Positions 1 through 6,872 of a stretch of 14,953 bases of DNA are shown here, piece by piece; the first letter of the stretch is position 1; every line of letters begins with the position of its first letter. Under the pieces are notes generated by a model that searched no databases, was not told the DNA's origin, and worked only from the letters and a program-made list of their open reading frames with translations. This stretch comes from Bacillota bacterium (GTDB lineage: Bacteria; Bacillota_A; Clostridia; Lachnospirales; WQUN01): assembly GCA_009786175.1 (NCBI GenBank), contig WQTQ01000180.1:1-14953 (forward strand), given 5' to 3'. Both the position numbers and the translations under genes were made by a program.

Positions 1-251
1 ACGATTTTTTTAATAGTATCTTCGGCCAAGCTGTACCGCTCCGCAAGCTGCGGAATAGGCGTACCTGTTTTAAAGGCTTGTACCATGTGTTCATTCCTTT
101 GGGCAGTCGCATTTTTAGCTCCTGTATTGGCTCCCCATTTCTTGTGTTTTGTCGGGGGTTTTGGAATATATACTATTTCACCTTGCACGTATTTCTGCAC
201 CTCTGCTAAAAGAGATGCGGGAAATACAGATTGTGCTTTTACATATTTCAT
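1..251 (-). CDS. CD3324-family (Mor-like) DNA-binding protein, C-terminus cut by window edge
   Basis: Reading the minus strand from the ATG at 251 gives 83 complete codons that run off the left edge. The protein starts MKYVKAQSVFPASLLAEVQK, then has YVQGEIVYIPKP, a KKWGANTGAK segment near residues 38-47, and ends with a helix-turn-helix-like stretch, QLAERYSLAEDTIKKI. This order (YVQGE..YIPK, basic KKWG, C-terminal HTH) matches the small CD3324 family of Clostridia, which resembles the Mor activator DNA-binding region; members are about 85-90 residues, so only a few residues are missing. The start is supported by AAGGAG at 263-268, 11 nt upstream. A promoter at 473-501 and a leader of roughly 215 nt precede it. 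The family's regulatory role is inferred from the fold; targets are unknown. Confidence 0.85.
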   Translation of the reverse strand, partial: MKYVKAQSVFPASLLAEVQKYVQGEIVYIPKPPTKHKKWGANTGAKNATAQRNEHMVQAFKTGTPIPQLAERYSLAEDTIKKI

Positions 252-302
252 TCCGGCTTACGCTCCTTATATTGTATTATTTCATTCAATAAGGGCAAAG
301 TC

Positions 303-412
303 GGAGGGAGAATAGAGTTTTACTCCATGCAAAGGGTGGGACTTACACGGCAAGTCTGTTTGCGGTGTGGCCCGGTTTTCTCCCTACAACTTTGCATGGA
401 GTGTGCCAAGCA
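303..412 (-). promoter_or_regulatory. Structured 5' leader of the CD3324-family gene, with nested alternative pairings
   Basis: A perfect 13-bp inverted repeat (322-334 with 390-402) and an 8-bp one (305-312 with 378-385) interlock: read on the minus strand the order is A1, B1, A2, B2, which is pseudoknot topology. Two smaller stems are visible: GACTT/AAGTC around 340-355 and GTGC/GCAC around 402-412. The right arm of the long stem lies inside the last codons of the upstream ORF at 384-437, so translating that ORF would melt the stem. No U-run terminator is present, so any control would more likely act on translation or RNA stability. I could not match it to a known riboswitch class. Confidence 0.5.
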
Positions 413-437
413 CGGTGTGTTTTGATGTTGGATACAT
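384..437 (-). CDS. Putative 17-residue upstream ORF (leader peptide)
   Basis: The minus strand carries AGGAGG at 444-449, six nucleotides before an ATG at 437, one of the best ribosome binding sites in the window. The ORF encodes MYPTSKHTVLGTLHAKL and stops with TAG at 384-386. It lies between the promoter at 473-501 and the CD3324-family start at 251. The peptide has no known relative that I recognise. Its 3' codons overlap one arm of a 13-bp stem, a layout expected of a translated attenuator. It might instead be a fortuitous ORF in a structured RNA. Confidence 0.45.
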   Translation of the reverse strand: MYPTSKHTVLGTLHAKL

Positions 438-472
438 TTTTTCACCTCCTGTATTCTGAATTTTGTACGAGA

Positions 473-501
473 ATTGTAACTTATATGTTGATGGTAGTCA
501 A
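473..501 (-). promoter_or_regulatory. Sigma-70/SigA promoter reading leftward
   Basis: On the minus strand TTGACT (496-501) and TACAAT (473-478) are separated by exactly 17 nt, each one mismatch from consensus. Transcription would start near 466 and read through the 17-codon ORF and structured leader into the CD3324-family gene. Confidence 0.65.
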
Positions 502-512
502 TAAAGATGTTC

Positions 513-584
513 CTCACAGAGGCACAGAGTTCACGGAGTAAATTCATTTAATTTCCCTCTCTGTGTTCTCCGTGCCTCTGTGAG
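513..584. repeat. Imperfect palindromic intergenic repeat
   Basis: CTCACAGAGGCAC at 513-525 pairs perfectly with GTGCCTCTGTGAG at 572-584. The similarity continues inward with a few mismatches for about 26 bp per arm around an AT-rich centre. It lies between two divergent genes. CACAGAGGCACAGAG-type palindromes are common dispersed intergenic repeats in bacterial genomes, so this is probably one copy of such a family. The gene-free stretch 252-644 otherwise holds only the leader, upstream ORF and leftward promoter described separately. Confidence 0.6.
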
Positions 585-644
585 TGATTGTTTTTGTTCT
601 ACAGGTGTGCTTGACTACATAGTATTTCAAAGAGGTGGTTGGAC

Positions 645-3299
645 ATGAAGGATAAAATTTTTATGGGTACAGGCCTGACAACAACCCAGGCGGAAGCGTC
701 TGCGCGGCAGCACGGCACAAACGCACTTACAAAAAAGCCCAAGGACGGGTTTTTAAAGCGGTACTTGGCCAGTTTTGGTGACCCGATTATCCGTATACTA
801 TTGGTTGCATTGGGCGTTAACCTGCTGCTTATGATACGGGACGCCAACTGGTACGAATCTGCCGGTATTGCTGTGGCGGTACTGCTTGCCACACTTATTT
901 CCACCTTGTCTGAATACGGGAGCGAATCCGCATTTGAAAAACTTAACGAGGAAGCCGCCCATGTAAAATGCCGAGTTCGGCGGGACGGGAAAATTGTTGA
1001 ACTGCCAATTGAGGAAATTGTGGTTGGCGATATAGTTTACATTCAAGCGGGGGAACGGGTCCCTGCCGATGGGATGCTTGTAGCCGGGGAAGTGGATGTA
1101 GACCAGTCCGCCCTTAACGGCGAGACTAAAGAAGCGCGAAAAGTGGCCGCAAAGCGCAGCGGTAACGAAATGGATTTGCTTTCCACGTCCGGGTTGTTCC
1201 GCGGGAGTGTAGCCTGCGCAGGTGAGGGGACAATGGTTGTATCCCGCGTTGGCGACAGCACGTTTTACGGGCAGCTTGCCATTGATGTACAGGAGTCCAC
1301 TATTGAAAGCCCGCTAAAAACCCGACTCACCCGGCTTGCAAAGCTTATCAGCTACTTTGGTTACGGCGCGGCGGCAGTGGTAGTAGCTGCAAATTTATTC
1401 AACTCAATTGTATTGGCAAACGGGTTAGATTCCACGCTTATAATGGCGCATTTGTTCAACTTTCACCGGCTTTTTGGCGATGTTATGATGGCTGTAACCC
1501 TGGGCATTACAGTTATTGTCATGGCAGTGCCGGAGGGCCTGCCAATGATGATAACCGTAGTACTTAGCGCGAATATGCGCCGTATGCTAAAGGATAACGT
1601 ACTTGTACGAAAGCTGGTGGGAATCGAGACTTCCGGCAGCCTAAACATCCTTTTTACGGATAAAACCGGCACTTTGACAAAGGGGACTTTAGAAGTCTCC
1701 ACCTTTACAACCCCTGCCGGGGATGTAGTTACCGCAAGTAATTTTAAAAGTCTGCCCCTTTATAACCGTGTCGCACTTAGTGCTTTTTATAATAACAGCG
1801 CACAGCTGGTTTCCAAGAAGTTGAAAACAGTGGCTGTTGGCGGCAACTCTACAGACCGCGCGCTGCTTGAGTATGTAAAAAAAGATGCGGCAAAGCTGCC
1901 ATTATGCCAAAAAGGATTTGTGCGGCCATTTAACTCGAGGGACAAGTTTTCTGTTGCGGAAGTTTCCGGTGAGGAAACTGCTATTTTTCTTAAAGGCGCA
2001 CCGGAAAACCTGCTGCCCGGCTGCCGCTATGCATACAATGATAAAGGTGAAAAAATAAACTTCCTGCATCCCACGGCCATAAAAGAAACATTAACGTTAC
2101 AGGCAAAGGATGGTATGCGTCTATTGGCACTGTGCGAAGCAGAAACCGTAAAAGATGCGGAAGTAAGGCAAAACCTGACAGTGGTTGGGTTTGTGGGCAT
2201 ACGTGACGAAGTGCGACCGGAAGCTAAAAAGGCAGTTGCGGACGTACTTGGGGCCGGTGTGCAAGTGGTAATGGTTACGGGGGACAACAGAGATACGGCG
2301 GTTAATGTGGCCGCAAAACTGGGGTTGATTTCTGCCGGGGATGCGTCCGGAATATTAGTAAGCCAAACCTTAAACCAATTAAACGATGAGGAAGTAAAGC
2401 GGATACTGCCAAACCTGCGGGTTGTGGCCCGTGCCCTGCCTTCTGATAAAGGACGGCTTGTGCGCCTTGCCCAGGAAATGGGGCTTGTGGCGGGTATGAC
2501 CGGTGATGGCGTAAACGATGCGCCTGCACTAAAGCGGGCAGACGTTGGCTTTGCCATGGGCGACGGTACGGAAATTGCCAAAGAAGCCGGGGACATTGTA
2601 ATTCTGGATAACAACTTTGTATCCATTGTAAAGGCGATACTTTATGGCCGGACAATTTTCAAAAGCATCCGTAAATTCTTGATTTTCCAGCTAACAATAA
2701 ATTTTTGTGCTGTTGGTGTTTCTTTAGTTGGACCGTTTATTGGTGTGCCGGTGCCGGTAACGGTAATCCAAATGCTGTGGATTAACATGATTATGGACAC
2801 ATTGGCAGGGCTTGCCTACGCAGGCGAAACGCCGCTGGCAGAGTACATGAAAGAAGCCCCTAAAAAGCGTGACGAGCCGATTATAAATGGCTATATGTTT
2901 AATCAAATTTTGGTTACGGGACTGTATACAACGTTGCTAAGCCTGGCATTTTTCAAAATCCCGTACTTCTTTGGGGCTTTCCGCAGCGACGAAGGGTATT
3001 TTTTAACGGCGTTTTTCGCGCTGTTCATTTTTGCAGGGGTGTTTAACAGCCTAAATGCCAGAACATACCGCCTGAATATTTTGGCGTACATTGAAAAAAA
3101 CAAAATGTTCATAGGCATTATGCTTGCGGTGTCGGTCATGCAAATTTTGCTTATTTACTACGGAGGGGCAATTTTCCGTACTACCGGCCTTGGTTTTGGC
3201 GAATTGGCATTGGTTATTACACTTGCGTCTACGGTAATTTTCTTCGACTTAGGGCGAAAGCTGGTTTTGCGGCTATATGATAAGAAGGGGTTCATATAG
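645..3299 (+). CDS. PMCA-type calcium-translocating P-type ATPase
   Basis: An 884-residue P2-type cation pump expected to export Ca2+ across the cytoplasmic membrane using ATP. It has an N-terminal cation-ATPase domain, an actuator loop with SALNGET (the TGES-equivalent, Glu kept), a PEGLPMM membrane motif, the phosphorylation site DKTGTLTKG with the aspartate at residue 339, MVTGDN near 544, and the hinge motif TGDGVNDAP at 619-626. The late membrane segments carry FQLTIN and WINMIMDTLAGLA, with the Asn and Asp typical of the single-site PMCA (P2B) pumps rather than the SERCA type. Length is normal for the family. ATG at 645 is preferred because AGAGGTGG (631-638) sits six nucleotides upstream; an in-frame TTG at 639 would touch that site. 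The gene ends three bases before a convergent gene. Ca2+ is the best substrate guess; Mn2+ cannot be excluded. Confidence 0.93.
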   Translation: MKDKIFMGTGLTTTQAEASARQHGTNALTKKPKDGFLKRYLASFGDPIIRILLVALGVNLLLMIRDANWYESAGIAVAVLLATLISTLSEYGSESAFEKLNEEAAHVKCRVRRDGKIVELPIEEIVVGDIVYIQAGERVPADGMLVAGEVDVDQSALNGETKEARKVAAKRSGNEMDLLSTSGLFRGSVACAGEGTMVVSRVGDSTFYGQLAIDVQESTIESPLKTRLTRLAKLISYFGYGAAAVVVAANLFNSIVLANGLDSTLIMAHLFNFHRLFGDVMMAVTLGITVIVMAVPEGLPMMITVVLSANMRRMLKDNVLVRKLVGIETSGSLNILFTDKTGTLTKGTLEVSTFTTPAGDVVTASNFKSLPLYNRVALSAFYNNSAQLVSKKLKTVAVGGNSTDRALLEYVKKDAAKLPLCQKGFVRPFNSRDKFSVAEVSGEETAIFLKGAPENLLPGCRYAYNDKGEKINFLHPTAIKETLTLQAKDGMRLLALCEAETVKDAEVRQNLTVVGFVGIRDEVRPEAKKAVADVLGAGVQVVMVTGDNRDTAVNVAAKLGLISAGDASGILVSQTLNQLNDEEVKRILPNLRVVARALPSDKGRLVRLAQEMGLVAGMTGDGVNDAPALKRADVGFAMGDGTEIAKEAGDIVILDNNFVSIVKAILYGRTIFKSIRKFLIFQLTINFCAVGVSLVGPFIGVPVPVTVIQMLWINMIMDTLAGLAYAGETPLAEYMKEAPKKRDEPIINGYMFNQILVTGLYTTLLSLAFFKIPYFFGAFRSDEGYFLTAFFALFIFAGVFNSLNARTYRLNILAYIEKNKMFIGIMLAVSVMQILLIYYGGAIFRTTGLGFGELALVITLASTVIFFDLGRKLVLRLYDKKGFI

Positions 3300-3302
3300 G
3301 GT

Positions 3303-3626
3303 TTACGAAAGCAGCCCGTAAGCCAGCACCGCGGTAATTACAACGCAGGCCAGTATCATTAGCACGGCCAGTACAATACTTGGCTTATGATCATCGCAAC
3401 CCATAGGGCGCGCCTTTATTATAACCGGCGATGTGTGGTTTTTAGGTGCGTCTTTTTGGCTGCTTCCGTTTAAGTTGTATTCGTTGATAATTTTTTCTGC
3501 CTCGGTTACAAAGTCCACAGGCATTGCCGCTGCCGAAAAGTTTGGGTTTACTATAAATATTGCCTGCTCGTACCATTTTGTGGTGTCTCCCTTGACTAAA
3601 ACCACCCGTTCTGTTTTTCCTGTCAT
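3303..3626 (-). CDS. Small hypothetical protein with C-terminal membrane anchor
   Basis: A 107-residue protein beginning MTGKTERVVLVKGDTTKWYE. The first half reads as a small soluble domain (VLVKGDTTKWYEQAIFIVNP, then PVDFVTEAEKIINEY), followed by a polar linker and a hydrophobic C-terminal helix of roughly 25 residues (IVLAVLMILACVVITAVLAY) predicted to span the membrane. The start at 3626 is chosen over an upstream ATG because AAGGAG lies at 3635-3640, eight nucleotides away. Similar short proteins occur in Clostridia next to unrelated genes; I know of no function. It is convergent with the calcium pump (gap of three bases) and divergent from the nitroreductase operon. Confidence 0.75.
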   Translation of the reverse strand: MTGKTERVVLVKGDTTKWYEQAIFIVNPNFSAAAMPVDFVTEAEKIINEYNLNGSSQKDAPKNHTSPVIIKARPMGCDDHKPSIVLAVLMILACVVITAVLAYGLLS

Positions 3627-3678
3627 GTTGTAAGCTCCTTTCATTGCTGTATAAAAATTTTTGCCACGAAAAGGTAAG

Positions 3679-3707
3679 ACTATACGCACTTGCAGCTTCC
3701 ATGGTAA
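3679..3707 (-). promoter_or_regulatory. Possible promoter for the small anchored protein
   Basis: On the minus strand TTACCA (3702-3707) and TATAGT (3679-3684) have a 17-nt spacer. The -10 box has one mismatch from consensus and the -35 box two. It lies about 50 nt upstream of the start at 3626. Confidence 0.4.
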
Positions 3708-3752
3708 TATATGCAATAGAAGAGAATTTTCATATAAAAGGAGCAAATAACC

Positions 3753-4520
3753 ATGAGCAAAATCAACGAGAACCGCCTATCCATGCAGTGCCCGTCTTTC
3801 AAGGAAAAGATGGCAGAAAGCGACCAGTCCAAAGGTGTTACCCCACCGGCATTCGGCAAGCCCGTTGTAGGCGAGGTAATTGTTCTGCCGTCATTTGAAG
3901 GCATTACATCTGCAACCTACGCAGAACTGCTTGACACACGCCGCAGTGTCCGCAGTTATTCAAACAAACCAATGACCCTGGCAGAACTGGCCTTTATGCT
4001 GTGGAGTGTTAACGGCATACAGCGCATCCGCAACGATGTGGCCACATTCCGCCCGGTGCCAAGCGGCGGTGCCCGTCACCCGTTTGAGACGTATATTACT
4101 GTGCAAAACGTTGAAGGTTTGACTCCCGGTTTATACCACTATCTGCCTGCGGAAAATATCGGCGAAAAAACTGTGGCCATTCAGCGGCTTGGGGATATTC
4201 CCGAATATGAAAAAACAGTTACAGAAATGGTGGCAGGCCAGGCCTGGGCGGCAAAAGCTCCGGCAGTATTTTTCTACACATGCATCCCATACAAAGCTGA
4301 ATGGCGGTACCACGAACTTGCCCACCGGGTAGTATTAATCGACCTTGGCCACTTGGGGCAAAATGCCATGCTTAGCGCGGCTGCTTTGGGTTTGGGAAGC
4401 TGCTGCATGGCGGCATACGACCAAAAGGCCTGCGACGGGGTTATCGGCGTAGACGGCCTGGAAGAGTACACAGTATACGGCATTGCAGTTGGCACGCCGG
4501 CAGAAGAAAAACAGAGGTGA
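3753..4520 (+). CDS. SagB-type nitroreductase-family flavoprotein
   Basis: A 255-residue FMN-dependent oxidoreductase of the nitroreductase superfamily. The FMN-binding segment DTRRSVRSYSNKPMTLAEL is at residues 61-79 and is followed by a LWSVNGI helix. The motif PSGGARHPFETY at 103-114 is the signature of the SagB-type dehydrogenase subgroup, and the C-terminal LGLGSCCMAAYD loop completes the flavin site. SagB proteins proper oxidise azolines in thiazole/oxazole-modified peptides, but stand-alone homologues like this one have unknown substrates, and no YcaO or precursor gene is present here. AAAGGAG at 3737-3743 supports the start. The next gene begins six bases after its stop, so the two flavoenzymes are probably co-translated. 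Confidence 0.88.
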   Translation: MSKINENRLSMQCPSFKEKMAESDQSKGVTPPAFGKPVVGEVIVLPSFEGITSATYAELLDTRRSVRSYSNKPMTLAELAFMLWSVNGIQRIRNDVATFRPVPSGGARHPFETYITVQNVEGLTPGLYHYLPAENIGEKTVAIQRLGDIPEYEKTVTEMVAGQAWAAKAPAVFFYTCIPYKAEWRYHELAHRVVLIDLGHLGQNAMLSAAALGLGSCCMAAYDQKACDGVIGVDGLEEYTVYGIAVGTPAEEKQR

Positions 4521-4526
4521 ATGTAT

Positions 4527-5417
4527 ATGGAACAACAAACCAATCCTTGGGATTCAAATGTTATCACCAGGAATTATTTCGATTCCCTGCTAATTGAAAT
4601 GCGCCATATCGATGCAGTTTTGCCTGATACAAGGCTTCATCTTTGGGGCGAAACCTTTGACACGCCAATTACAACGGCGGCACTTTCCCATCTTAACAAG
4701 TGCCACCCGGACGGCTTGATAGAAATGGCCCGTGGCGCAAAGGCCGCCAACGCAGTAGCATTTGTCGGCATGGGCGAAGACGACGAAATAAAAGGCATAA
4801 CGGCAACAGGTGCCCGCACAGTTAAGATTATCAAAACCTATGCGGATGACGCAAAAATTTTCCACCAAATTGCCCATGCAGAAAAATGCGGCTGTTTTGC
4901 CGTAGGTATGGATTTTGACCATGCCTACAACGGACGGGGCGGGTACGACGTAATCGGTGACGAGCAAATGGAGGGCAAGACCCTGGACGAACTCAAGCAA
5001 TTTGTTGCGTCAACAAAGCTGCCATTTGTAGTAAAAGGCGTACTTAGTGTCCAAGATGCGTTAAAATGCGTAGAGGCAGGGGTGCAAGGCATTGTGGTGT
5101 CCCATCATGCGGGCATAATGGCCTTTGCCGTACCGCCGTTAATGATTTTACCAAAAATAGCGGAAGCCGTTGCCGGTCGAATGGAAATATTTGTGGACTG
5201 CGGCGTACAGGGTGGTTATGATGCCTTTAAAGCGTTGGCACTTGGCGCAGACGCTGTTTCAGTTGGCCGCCCGCTTATGAAGCCTTTGGCAGAAAAAGGC
5301 GCGGAGGGGGTTAAAGAAACCATCCAAGCTTATACAGCAGAGCTGGCAGGTGTTATGGCCCGCACATGCTCGCCGACGGTTTGCAAAATAGACAAAGACT
5401 TAATTTGGAAGAAGTAA
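4527..5417 (+). CDS. FMN-dependent alpha-hydroxy-acid oxidase/dehydrogenase-like protein, atypical active site
   Basis: A 296-residue TIM-barrel flavoprotein related to lactate oxidase and glycolate oxidase. Conserved parts are PFVVKG with the FMN-contacting lysine (residue 170), a catalytic-His region SHHAG (192-196), the phosphate-binding segment DCGVQGGYDAFKALALGADA and the VGRP loop. Two features depart from the family: the substrate-carboxylate Arg of the usual SNHGGRQ motif is replaced (SHHAGIM), and the usual Arg of the D-G-V-R motif is Gln. The protein is also shorter than the usual 350-380 residues, mainly at the N-terminus. ATG 4527 is preferred over ATG 4521 because AGAGGTGA (4513-4520) abuts the earlier codon. 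It follows the nitroreductase directly and ends before a strong terminator. Substrate is unknown and may not be a 2-hydroxy acid. Confidence 0.85.
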   Translation: MEQQTNPWDSNVITRNYFDSLLIEMRHIDAVLPDTRLHLWGETFDTPITTAALSHLNKCHPDGLIEMARGAKAANAVAFVGMGEDDEIKGITATGARTVKIIKTYADDAKIFHQIAHAEKCGCFAVGMDFDHAYNGRGGYDVIGDEQMEGKTLDELKQFVASTKLPFVVKGVLSVQDALKCVEAGVQGIVVSHHAGIMAFAVPPLMILPKIAEAVAGRMEIFVDCGVQGGYDAFKALALGADAVSVGRPLMKPLAEKGAEGVKETIQAYTAELAGVMARTCSPTVCKIDKDLIWKK

Positions 5418-5439
5418 TCCGCGAAAACAAGTTTAGACA

Positions 5440-5486
5440 TACCCCCTGATATCATATTGTCATGTGATATCAGGGGGTAAATTTTT
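5440..5486 (+). terminator. Rho-independent terminator of the flavoenzyme operon
   Basis: A perfect 15-bp stem (5440-5454 with 5465-5479) with a 10-nt loop is followed by AATTTTT. The stem contains CCCCC/GGGGG and begins 22 nt after the preceding stop codon. Confidence 0.9.
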
Positions 5487-5520
5487 GACGAAAATATAAT
5501 TTGACAATCGAAATATAATC
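5484..5520 (+). promoter_or_regulatory. Putative operator: duplicated TTTGAC...AATATAAT unit, one copy FabT-box-like
   Basis: Two direct copies of TTTGAC, a short spacer and GAAA(A)TATAAT lie end to end, the second overlapping the -35 box. The second contains TTTGACAATCGAA (5500-5512), a TTTGA-N3-TCGAA arrangement one base from the FabT palindrome TTTGA-N3-TCAAA. FabT is a MarR-family repressor, as is the N-terminal half of the next gene, so autoregulation is a reasonable inference. The similarity was judged by eye. Confidence 0.4.
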
Positions 5521-5529
5521 ATTTATACT
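5501..5529 (+). promoter_or_regulatory. Strong sigma-70/SigA promoter of the MarR-DegV gene
   Basis: Consensus TTGACA (5501-5506), a 17-nt spacer and TATACT (5524-5529). The start site would be near 5536, giving a very short leader before the AAAGGAGG ribosome binding site at 5545-5552. Confidence 0.8.
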
Positions 5530-5558
5530 TTCCAGGAAGCAAACAAAGGAGGATGGCT

Positions 5559-6872
5559 GTGTACACCGGAATAGCTCATGAAAGGCTAACATTATTTCTT
5601 TCCGAAACCCTTTATAATATTTTGAAACTCGAAGAAATTTTGATGGACAAAATAATAAGTGATGTTTCATTTAAAGAAATGTATTCTCTTAAGGCCGTAG
5701 AGCGCATGATGAAAGACGGTATCCCTGCGGCGGCTTCGAAGATAGCGGCTGCACTGCGCGTAACCCCCGGTACATTTACTGCGTCCGCAGACATGCTGGA
5801 AAAAAAGGGCTACCTTGTACGAAAGCGCGATGATAATGATCAGCGCAGTATTCGTGTTTCCCTTACGGATAAGGGCAGGGCAGCTGTAAAGCAGCGGTTG
5901 GAATTTTACAAGGAAACAGCCGCAGAAATACTTAGAAATATGACAAATAACGAAGTGGAGGCTCTAATGGAAGCAACAAAAAAATTAGAGGAAATTTACA
6001 CCAGAAAAGAAGCGTTACAAAAAGGCAACAAAGTTAAAATTTATGCAGACAGCTCATGCGACTTAAGCCCGGAAGAGGCAAAAAAGCATAATGTCACAAT
6101 AATCCCTATGAATATAACATTTGGCGATGAAGTTTATCGCCAGGATATAGATTTTACAACGGACGGGTTTTACCAAATGCTTTCAAGCTCTAAGACCATG
6201 CCTATGACAACCCAGCTTACGCCTTTCGAGCTGGAGGAAGCTTACAAAGAAGCCACAAAAGACGGCAGTGAAGTTGTGGCTATTCATCTATCGTCTGCTT
6301 TAAGCGGCACATACCAGTCGGCCTACATTGCGTCTTGCCAGGTGCCGGGGGTTTATCCCGTAGACTCTAAAAACGCCACTATGGGGTCCGGCCTTTTGGT
6401 CAGGATTGCCATAAAAATGCGGGACGAGGGCAAAAGTGCGAAAGAAATCGCAAAAAAGCTTGAAGAACTACGCGAAAAGGTTATGCTGATTGCCTGCATT
6501 CCATCATTAAAATACCTGGTACGCGGGGGCAGAGTTTCTGCCGCGGCAGGCTTTGTGGGCGGCGTAATGAATATTTACCCAATTTTAACCGTAAAAGACG
6601 GCGCGGTAAAAAGTATGGATAAGGCCAGGGGCAAAAACGCAGCCTGTAAAAAAATTGTAGAGGCAGTAAAAAAGCATGGGATTGACAAACAATACGGTGT
6701 TGTCTTTGCCCATGCAGCCGCGCCGGAAGATATGGAAGATTTCAAGAGTCATTTTAAGCCTTTAACAGAAGGCTGCGAAAAAATTGTAAACAGCACCATA
6801 GGCGCGGTAATTGGTACACACACCGGGCCCGGTGCTGTAGGTCTTGCATTTATCGCCAACGAATCTCACTAA
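5559..6872 (+). CDS. MarR-type winged-helix regulator fused to a DegV (fatty-acid-binding FakB-like) domain
   Basis: A single uninterrupted frame of 437 residues. Residues about 40-150 form a MarR-type winged helix: recognition region AASKIAAALRVTPGTFTASA, then EKKGYLVRKRDDNDQRS for the wing and RVSLTDKG. Residues from about 159 form a complete DegV domain: KIYADSSCDLS, TTQLTPFEL, the lipid-site motif SSALSGTYQSA, LKYLVRGGRVS and GTHTGPGAVG near the end. DegV/FakB proteins bind fatty acids for phosphorylation by FakA, whereas MarR proteins bind DNA in response to ligands, so the fusion suggests a regulator that reads a fatty acid directly. GTG at 5559 has six nucleotides to AAAGGAGG; the in-frame ATG at 5553 abuts it and is less likely. 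The 3' end overlaps deoB by 23 bp. DegV-type DhaK partners are not in the window. Confidence 0.88.
   Translation: MYTGIAHERLTLFLSETLYNILKLEEILMDKIISDVSFKEMYSLKAVERMMKDGIPAAASKIAAALRVTPGTFTASADMLEKKGYLVRKRDDNDQRSIRVSLTDKGRAAVKQRLEFYKETAAEILRNMTNNEVEALMEATKKLEEIYTRKEALQKGNKVKIYADSSCDLSPEEAKKHNVTIIPMNITFGDEVYRQDIDFTTDGFYQMLSSSKTMPMTTQLTPFELEEAYKEATKDGSEVVAIHLSSALSGTYQSAYIASCQVPGVYPVDSKNATMGSGLLVRIAIKMRDEGKSAKEIAKKLEELREKVMLIACIPSLKYLVRGGRVSAAAGFVGGVMNIYPILTVKDGAVKSMDKARGKNAACKKIVEAVKKHGIDKQYGVVFAHAAAPEDMEDFKSHFKPLTEGCEKIVNSTIGAVIGTHTGPGAVGLAFIANESH

Noticed and set aside
85..315. Plus-strand Cys/Phe-rich open frame at the left edge
   Set aside because: It is the shadow of the minus-strand CD3324-family gene and lacks a ribosome site.
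303..437. TnpB/IS200-type guide RNA or group II intron end as the source of the structured element
   Set aside because: No endonuclease, transposase or maturase gene is nearby, and the promoter and ribosome sites favour a leader of the CD3324 gene.
2027..2626. 199-codon minus-strand open frame inside the P-type ATPase gene
   Set aside because: It is antisense to conserved ATPase motifs, is low-complexity in Ser/Thr/Pro, and has no ribosome binding site.
3753..5417. Thiazole/oxazole-modified peptide pathway suggested by the SagB-type protein
   Set aside because: No YcaO cyclodehydratase, docking protein, precursor peptide or transporter is present in the window.
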